Source of the DNA: Macrotrachela quadricornifera
Lineage: Eukaryota > Rotifera > Eurotatoria > Philodinida > Philodinidae
Assembly: GCA_022393335.1 (NCBI GenBank)
Contig: JAJEKB010020892.1
Coordinates: 663,931-727,930 of the forward strand
Length of the DNA: 64,000 nt
Reading direction: 5' to 3'
In this document: positions 57,787 to 64,000 of the stretch, piece by piece
Numbering within the stretch: position 1 is the first letter of the stretch
Layout: each line of letters starts with the position of its first letter
Notes under the pieces: model-generated
What the model was told of the DNA's origin: nothing
Databases searched by the model: none
The model's input: the letters and a program-made list of their open reading frames with translations, nothing else
Program-made: the position numbers and the translations under genes

Positions 57787-59388
57787 ATGGATGTAAGTTG
57801 ATGAAACATACACATGTATTATTTGCATTATGATATTAAAATTTTTAACATATTTAGCAAATATTGGATGATATGGGTATTGTAGAAAACGTAGATTCTC
57901 GATCAGAAAATGTATTATTAGGCCAAGTAAGTTATTCACTGTTTATTTATAGTATTTAGCTTTTTTACATTATAGCAAGAATATGATTCTTCTAATGTTA
58001 ATAATTCTTCTCTAATTACTTTCCAAAGTACGTATCATTGAATCATATTTCATAGACGACAAAATTAATTCTAGAAAAGAAAGACATTTTTTTCAAATAA
58101 TATTTATGTAAAAGAAATAAACTTACTGAAATTTTTTTACAACAATCTAATAGCTAATAATAAAGAATTTATCTTTGATAAAATTGAACTTCAGTTTTTT
58201 GTTTATTATTAATTGCGTAATTAATTTATAAATTTGCTTCTGAATACATGTTAAACATGTTCTTGAGTAATTCAATATTATAAAAAATGGATCATCAAAA
58301 ATTTATTTCATTTGTTACTAAATAAATGAAAAATAAAATTTTAAAATATTATGAAATTTGTTTTCATACTCTTTTCGTAGAATTTAATCATGTATAAAGT
58401 AGAAGAATGTAAAGAAGACATTATTTTGTTGATTATCATGAAAATACTTTTTCATTGAAAAATATAAACCAAATAAATGTTCCGTAGTTTCTAGTCAAGT
58501 AATATAGATGTCTCATATTTGAAATTATTTTTCCAATATTTATTCGGCAAATTATTATGCTGCATCTTGGTTTGATGCTATCGGAGACCATCCTATAAAA
58601 TAAAAAGAAGATGATTATTAATGATTTTTGTTTTCTTTTAGTAGTTAACATCTCAATTTGAGATTTTTAATAAAAAAAGTATTAGTTAAAAATACTTATT
58701 CGATTTTGTTCTATAATAGAAGAATTTTTTTTAAAAAAAGGAATAAACATTACAAATCAGAGATATTCATAGTGTCTGAGAATCTGCCGCTGCTACAATG
58801 GTTTTTAAAAAACCTTACAGCAGTAGCACTGCGATAAACATCTCTGTTATAGAATTTATTCGAAAGTCATCTATGAGTAATTTATTCTTTGGTGTATGTA
58901 TTCAATATTTCGAAATTTGATGCGCAATTTATAGTTTTATTTTTATAAAAAAGGGGGGATAATTTTTTTTTAAATACTTGCTTATATATGGTTTAGATTA
59001 AAAGTCTTCCTAACAAAGTATTTGATTATTTTTTAAGATATAATGACTCAACAGTTTCAAACAGTTGATACCACATCTATTCAAAATCTCGGTGCTGGTA
59101 ATATAATTCATTCTTTCTTAACTACAGGTATATTGCATTGAAACATATTGTTATTCTTACATGTAAATAATAATTAACGAATTGTTAGATTTTATTGCTG
59201 CAATGGACACGTCATCAAATAATCAAAGTAGTTTTTTATCTTCGTTTGGTATAATCTGTAGTGAATTACATAATACATATGGCGAAGTTTCTACAACAGG
59301 TAGAAATAATATAATAATTACAAAATGAAAAGAGTTATAAAATAATGTTAAATATTATTGTAATTGTTTGTAGAAAGAATAATTTGAA
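57787..59388 (+). CDS. Mini-exon gene, 113 aa, unknown
   Basis: Six small exons join in one frame: 57787-57792 (ATG GAT), 57858-57926, 57976-58027, 59038-59127, 59189-59299 and 59375-59388 (ends TGA). Every intron has GT-AG ends with good donors (GTAAGT, GTAAGT, GTACGT, GTATAT, GTAGAA), and phases agree at all five joints, which is hard to get by chance. The product is 113 residues, acidic and Gln/Ser/Asn-rich (DDMGIVENVDSRSENVLLGQ, SSNNQSSFLSSFGIICSELH), without a signal peptide or known motif. Intron 3 is ~1 kb and contains a MITE, so further exons may lie in it. Function unknown. Confidence 0.6.
58758..58846. mobile_element. 89-bp MITE inside an intron
   Basis: The ends are inverted: CAGAGATATTCATAG at left and GATAAACATCTCTG at right. 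The centre GGTTTTTAAAAAACC is palindromic. Shares GTCTG(A/C)...CTGCCGCTGC...CAATGG with the longer element at 20367. Lies in intron 3 of the mini-exon gene. Confidence 0.65.
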
Positions 59389-59580
59389 AAGGCTCCCATT
59401 GAACTGCTAAGTAATTTATTAAAAGTGATTTTCTAAGGAACTTACTCGAAATCGATAAGTAAATAAATAGTTGCTCCTGAGTAAAAATACAAACATCTAA
59501 GGAAAAAAATTTATTTCTACAATAATTTGATTAATAAAACCTGTTATTTTTTCGTAGTCGTTCTCTTTTTTTCTTTTTTC

Positions 59581-61486
59581 ATACGAATCAGAGCTGCCAG
59601 CCTGGCCTGGTGCCTGGCAGGCGCCTAGCAGGTCACCAGGCTGTCCACCAGGCCAGGCTGAATTTTGAAATGTTAGCCTGTCCTGATCCGTCCATACAAT
59701 GTTTGGCCTGACCTGCAGGCCAGGTCAGGCCCAAGTTGTTGGCCTGGATATCACGTAATATTAATTTTCATAGTAGAGAATTTGAAATAGGATATGACGT
59801 GACAAGCTGAAAACTTTGATTACCAATGTTAGTCGTCATAATTATTAAAGGGTCATAGGCTGAAAGAATAAATGAATAAAAGAGAGAAGATTATGACTAG
59901 GCATGGCACGTTAACTTTAAAAATACCTTAATAAAGTATTAAAGTTAAAATGATATTTTAGATTTTCACACTAGCATTAAAATTAAAGTTGTAGTCAAGA
60001 CCTACATAGAATTGAACACGAAGAGCTAAGAATTATTTTTCACTTATAACTTTTTTTTAAGTTAAAGTGTTAAAGTATTTTACTTTAACTTTAATTTCTA
60101 AAGTAAAGTTAAAGTGACACACTTAACTATAACTATGAATGGTTTATTTTAGGAGAAATATCAAAAATAATGCTACTATTCAGTTGAAAAACAGAATTAT
60201 CTTCTTTTTTTCAGTGTAGTTTTGGGCAATAATCAGGCTTCTCGGTTGTTTTCAAGAGTGCCGGGAGCTAATAATTTTTCGCAGACACTACGAACAGATT
60301 TTCACAGACAGTTATTTTCATCAAAGTTTTTTATGTGCACAGGGACGGCGCGCCTGGAGATATCCCCCTGAGTGTGAAAAAATATGACTGATATTTTTCG
60401 ATTTTGGATTCACCTGTCTTTGATTTCTGGACATGTCCTCCATTTAAGAGATACGATTCTGCGGATGTCGAACTCCAAAACTAGACCATGATATCTCCTG
60501 AAAAACCAAGGTGAAGAGCACAAAAAGCGGTCCTCAATTTCGTTTTTTTGGAGAAGCCCGGGTGATACGGTGAGAAAACTTTTTCAAAAATGAAGTCATG
60601 AAAACAAATTTGGATCTTTCTCCATTTTCCATAGTATCCCCGCCCTCAAGACTGATACATCCACACCGTTCCTACACGTGTAACTACATGTAGTTTTGTA
60701 TGAGTATCCACTAATGAACATTTGCTTTTATTATCGGTCTTAAAAAACGTTTTTAAAATTGATTTTTTTAAAGCTTAAATCCTATCTTGAAGGGTGAGTG
60801 TGCCGATTACATGACCTAAAGTCTGTCAGATCCGGCAGACAGTCTATATTCTATAGTAGATTTAACAGATATTTCGCGTTGTCTGACAGATTTATCAAGA
60901 ACTTTAACGCTACTATAAATTTTGCAGGCAGAGAGCAAGAAAATTTCTGCAAACATGCCAAAAAAGTGCCGAGGGCTAGTCTACCGCATCTTTCAGCACA
61001 TCGAGAGCCCTGCCAACAATTTAAATAAAGCTACATCAACTAATAACATTTGTTTTTTTATTCGCTTCTGTTTGGTCTATTTTGATGCCGACTAATCTAA
61101 ATGCTTGATCATCTGCTTCTTCTTTAGAATCATCATTATATTCTAGCTAACGAACACACTTTATACAAACATGCAAAACATCAATATAATATTATTAATG
61201 ATAATTTATCATCAGCTGTTCTCCAGTATTAATCTATTTCTTTATTTTCAGTTGAGTTGAAGAGAAAAACATAGTACTTTTGAAAGAATATTCAATTGTA
61301 AAATTAGAAACATCAGTTAGTCTGATATGGCCTGGTAGGTGCCTGCAGGTCAGGCCAAGCCAGTTTAGGCTACAGGCCATCCTTAGATTTCCTGCCTGGC
61401 CTGCAGGCAACTCTAATCAAACCAGGCCAGGAGGCAGGCCAGGTCAGGCCGGGAAAAGTTGGCCTGTTGGCAGCTCTGATACGAAT
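59581..61486. mobile_element. hAT-like non-autonomous element with 8-bp TSD
   Basis: A perfect 8-bp direct duplication ATACGAAT (59581-59588 and 61479-61486) flanks 11-bp perfect terminal inverted repeats CAGAGCTGCCA / TGGCAGCTCTG. Both subterminal regions (59600-59755 and 61325-61465) are packed with CAGGCCAGGC and GGCCTGCAGG motifs in both orientations, as in hAT elements whose transposase binds subterminal repeats. The 1.9-kb element has no transposase ORF. Frames at 60798-61028 and 61280-61615 are incidental. 59905-60140 holds an AT-rich TTAAAGTTAAAGT-type block, perhaps a nested repeat. Confidence 0.85.
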
Positions 61487-62079
61487 ACTATATTTGCAAA
61501 TATATTCTTTGATGAAGCTGGAACAAAAGTTTATTTTGATTTTCTAATCTGCTGGCATCAGATAATAGGAATATTTTGGGGATATCGTAATTCGATATCT
61601 TGGTATATACAATGATATAGGTTTAAAAAACAGTAAAATACCTATAAATTCGAATAAAAGTAGAGGTGTCAGAGTTCTGGGTTCCCAAAGATTCCGTTTT
61701 CCGGGAACCCGGAATCCACTTTACAATCTATTTTTCAGCATTTCTAAAACACAATCGAATCTTTCCATAGCTTTTTACGGCCTTCTTGTACGAAGTTGGT
61801 ATGACTCCGGTTCTCTGGAATCCGGATGGCTTCCTGGTTCTCAAGAACAGGGAATTCGCTCGAATCCGAGGTTCTTAGGAGTGGCATATCCAGAATTTTT
61901 AGACCAATGGACAAACTTCTGTAGTGTCGGAATAAAATGCTGGAGAAAATGGGAGAGGCTTTTATTGATAAGCCAAAATTTTTCTTGATCCAAAAAGTAC
62001 TAATAACGTAAAAAAACACAGAAAATGATTTTCTTTTAACGGAATATGCATCAAACCCGACGCTCAAGCCTAAGTCAGA
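61487..62079. repeat. Spacer with GGTTCCCGGAATCC-type repeats
   Basis: 61655-61895 contains opposed copies of CGGGAACCCGGAATCC and CTCTGGAATCCGG motifs flanked by TCAGAGTTCTGGG and CCGAGGTTCTTAGG, so it may be another small hAT-type relic. The 116-codon minus-strand frame at 61744-62094 has no support. Confidence 0.4.
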
Positions 62080-62877
62080 TAAAGGGTGAGCCATAAGTCT
62101 TGGTCGCTCTTAGAAAAATTGCTCTTTCTCCCTCATAACAAATCCAAAGAAGCTCAAATTTTGATGCATAGTCTCTTGTAACATGGGGAATATTATCCTA
62201 AATTTTTATACCTCTATCTCTAGAAATAAGAGACATAGATAGGTTTAGATTTTAGATAATTTTTTTTCCTATATCCCAGAAAAGTAGTTGGCGCAAAATA
62301 CATGTAAATCAACCATTTTTGTGTTTCACTTTTTCATCACTTAATACGTTCTATTAGGAAAACAAAATATACCACAAGATACAGTGTGAAAAACTCTACC
62401 ATCTACACGGCAGAACATATTCTAATTGTGTAATTTTTGCTTCGAAAACAAATTGAAAGTCAATACAATTAATTTTTGCTATTGCAAAAATTGATGACGC
62501 AAAGTTTCGCTGCTTTTTGACAACAAAAATTACAAAATTAGAATACACCGTAATATGTAGATTGTAGAGCTTTTCACGCTGTATCTTATGGTATATTTTG
62601 TTTCCCTAATAGAACGTATTAAATGGTGAAAAAGTAAAACCCCAACGTGGCATATGTATTATGCCGCAACTATTTTTTTCGGATATGGGAAAAAAAATTA
62701 TATAAAATCTAAACCTATATATATCCCTTATTTCTAGAGATAGAGACATGAAAAATTAGGATAATATCCATAATGTTACAAGAGACTGTGCATCAAAGTT
62801 CGAGCTTCTTTGGATTTGTTATGAGGGAGAAAGAGCAATTTTTCTGAGAGCGATCAAGACTTATGGCTCACCCTTTA
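62080..62877. mobile_element. 794-bp hairpin element flanked by TA
   Basis: 62082-62455 is an imperfect inverse of ~62505-62875. The terminal 20 bases (AAGGGTGAGCCATAAGTCTT against AAGACTTATGGCTCACCCTT) match exactly. TA dinucleotides flank both ends (62080-62081, 62876-62877), as for Tc1/mariner-type insertion. There is no coding capacity. The central ~50 bp is a short AT-rich loop. Confidence 0.8.
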
Positions 62878-63340
62878 CTTACGTTTCACTCCACTAAAAA
62901 CTCGAGCAAGAGAGAGCCTGCGCTCAAAAGAAAATGGTACACTTCCTATTGAGTTATCAGTGAATTAAAGTTTAATAGTTGAATAAACTTTCATTTGTAA
63001 CGCTAATTATGGAGGACGATTTGTATTCAACACATCTCTTGTATCAATTATTTTCTCATAGTAATTAATATACTACAAAATAAAGTATATGGTCGAGATA
63101 TACATTTTAAGATATTGTCATGTTATTTTAGAAATATTTCAATGTAAAACTCGAATATTTTTTCTTTCGTAAATTTTTTCAGTAATTTGAATTGTTTATA
63201 ACAGATACAATACAGATTCAATTCAGATATGACGCCGGGCCGGTTGGCCCGTTTCGAAGCCTGATAGTTTTGTTATTTCTTTGGATCTATTGAATGATTG
63301 CGATATTGTTCGCGGCTGTGACCTTTCGTGGTCGGTCGTT
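62878..63340. other. Spacer
   Basis: AT-rich. Frames at 63281-63526 overlap in two phases and have no family resemblance. Confidence 0.4.
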
Positions 63341-63369
63341 ACGATGTCGATATTACTACACTACCTTCG

Positions 63370-63450
63370 CGTCCCTATGGCTAAGTGGATTAAGATGTTC
63401 GACACATATCCGCAATATAATGTATTCGAACCTCGATTTCATCAGTCATG
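63370..63450 (+). repeat. tRNA-derived SINE or tRNA relic
   Basis: TGGCTAAGTGG (63378-63388) is a perfect Pol III A-box, and ATTCGAACC (63424-63432) is close to the B-box GGTTCGAATCC, 35 nt further on. The T-arm stem does not pair and no clean acceptor stem forms, so a working tRNA is unlikely. A Ser-type tRNA-derived SINE head is the best guess. Confidence 0.35.
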
Positions 63451-63840
63451 GCAGGACCTTGAACAAGTCACTAATGGCTGTTGTATCTCGAATAATCCAT
63501 CCAATAACAAACTGACTATTTCATGACATACATAAACCTCTTTGTAAGTAGTACGTGGTTAGTCAGTATGCACGAGGAGCTTAAGTAATTAAGCGAAGAG
63601 AACTCTGAATTACATTGGCCTTTTGTCCAGAGCTACATTTAGTAGTAGATGTAGAAAAAATATCGGGCTTCTGAAACCGTCCTTGGACAGCACACTAGAC
63701 TGCAAGGTAACCGAAAGAATAGGTATCTGTCCTTCTTCACACTACCTTCTTTTCGAATATTAGCCAAATAATACCGAATAGTACTCACAAGAATCTTTAT
63801 TTGTCGAGCAATTTCAGTTGCACAACAGTGGCTTAGATTA
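63451..63840. other. Spacer at the window edge
   Basis: No gene recognised. May be the body of the SINE-like element above. Confidence 0.3.
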
Positions 63841-64000
63841 TACAGTGGTGGCCAAAATTATAAGACCACCTGTTTCGAAGTGATTGTTTCCTCATTTTCG
63901 GCTATTCTATATTATTATAAGTAGAAAAACTGATGTGAATATATGAATTCGAATATGCTTTATCGAAATATGAAATCAGATTTCCTCAATCTTTATGCTA
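63841..64000 (+). mobile_element. Left end of a Tc1-like element
   Basis: TA followed by CAGTGGTGGCCAAAATTATA and then AGACCACC is the typical terminal repeat style of Tc1-family transposons (CAGTGxTGGCCAAAA). The element continues beyond the window, so its transposase, if any, is not visible. Confidence 0.6.

Noticed and set aside
60798..61615. Two frames inside the hAT-like element as a possible transposase
   Set aside because: No hAT transposase motif. The second frame translates the CAGGCC repeat field.

Overview
The window looks like accessory or subtelomere-like DNA from a bdelloid rotifer (Adineta/Rotaria type). This is an inference from gene style, not from a marker gene. The DNA is AT-rich. 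Introns are short (about 50-70 nt) with clean GT-AG ends. The families present are ones bdelloids carry in many copies: F-box proteins, intronless rhodopsin-like GPCRs, secreted PAN/Cys-rich/LamG proteins, FLYWCH/MULE and piggyBac transposases, and RI-type leucine-rich repeats. There are no operons, ribosome binding sites or prokaryotic genes. Genes are sparse and are separated by transposon debris and large inverted repeats.

Left part (1-13.7 kb): the 3' half of a piggyBac element with one in-frame stop, degenerate minisatellites, a spliced F-box gene (3570-4704), a tentative minus-strand spliced gene, a FLYWCH/MULE relic, the first exon of a second F-box gene followed by a hAT-like relic, and a fold-back element with arms of about 335 bp at 12 kb. 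Middle-left (13.7-21.3 kb): 21 tandem leucine-rich-repeat exons. Almost every unit is an 84-nt exon plus a 59-nt intron, a 143-bp period. After it come MITEs, a third piggyBac relic and a small secreted-protein gene.

Centre (21.3-37 kb): two divergent intronless GPCR genes, an AT-rich stretch with MITEs and broken genes (unknown at 30.3 kb, PAN-like at 32.3-33.2 kb, short-chain dehydrogenase at 34 kb), then a complete nine-exon UNC93A-like transporter gene (34915-36913). At 37379-39519 lies a structurally complete piggyBac: TTAA duplications, 15-bp terminal inverted repeats and an unbroken 562-codon transposase. A fold-back element of about 1 kb follows.

Right part (40.9-64 kb): a small Cys-rich secreted peptide gene, a 3.5-kb LINE (17-bp target-site duplication, T/A tail, intact 1003-codon EN-RT ORF) inserted just beyond the peptide gene's poly(A) signal, a five-bladed propeller glycosidase-like gene with one in-frame TAG, a four-exon PAN/Cys-rich/LamG gene, an intronless coiled-coil protein gene, degenerate repeats, an orphan GC-richer ORF, a six-exon mini-gene (57787-59388) missed by simple ORF calling, a non-autonomous hAT-like element with a perfect 8-bp duplication (59589-61478), a 794-bp hairpin element flanked by TA, and tRNA-like and Tc1-like ends at the edge.

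The genes do not form one pathway. The shared theme is secreted or surface recognition proteins and receptors embedded in mobile-element-rich DNA, with several otherwise intact ORFs stopped by a single nonsense codon.
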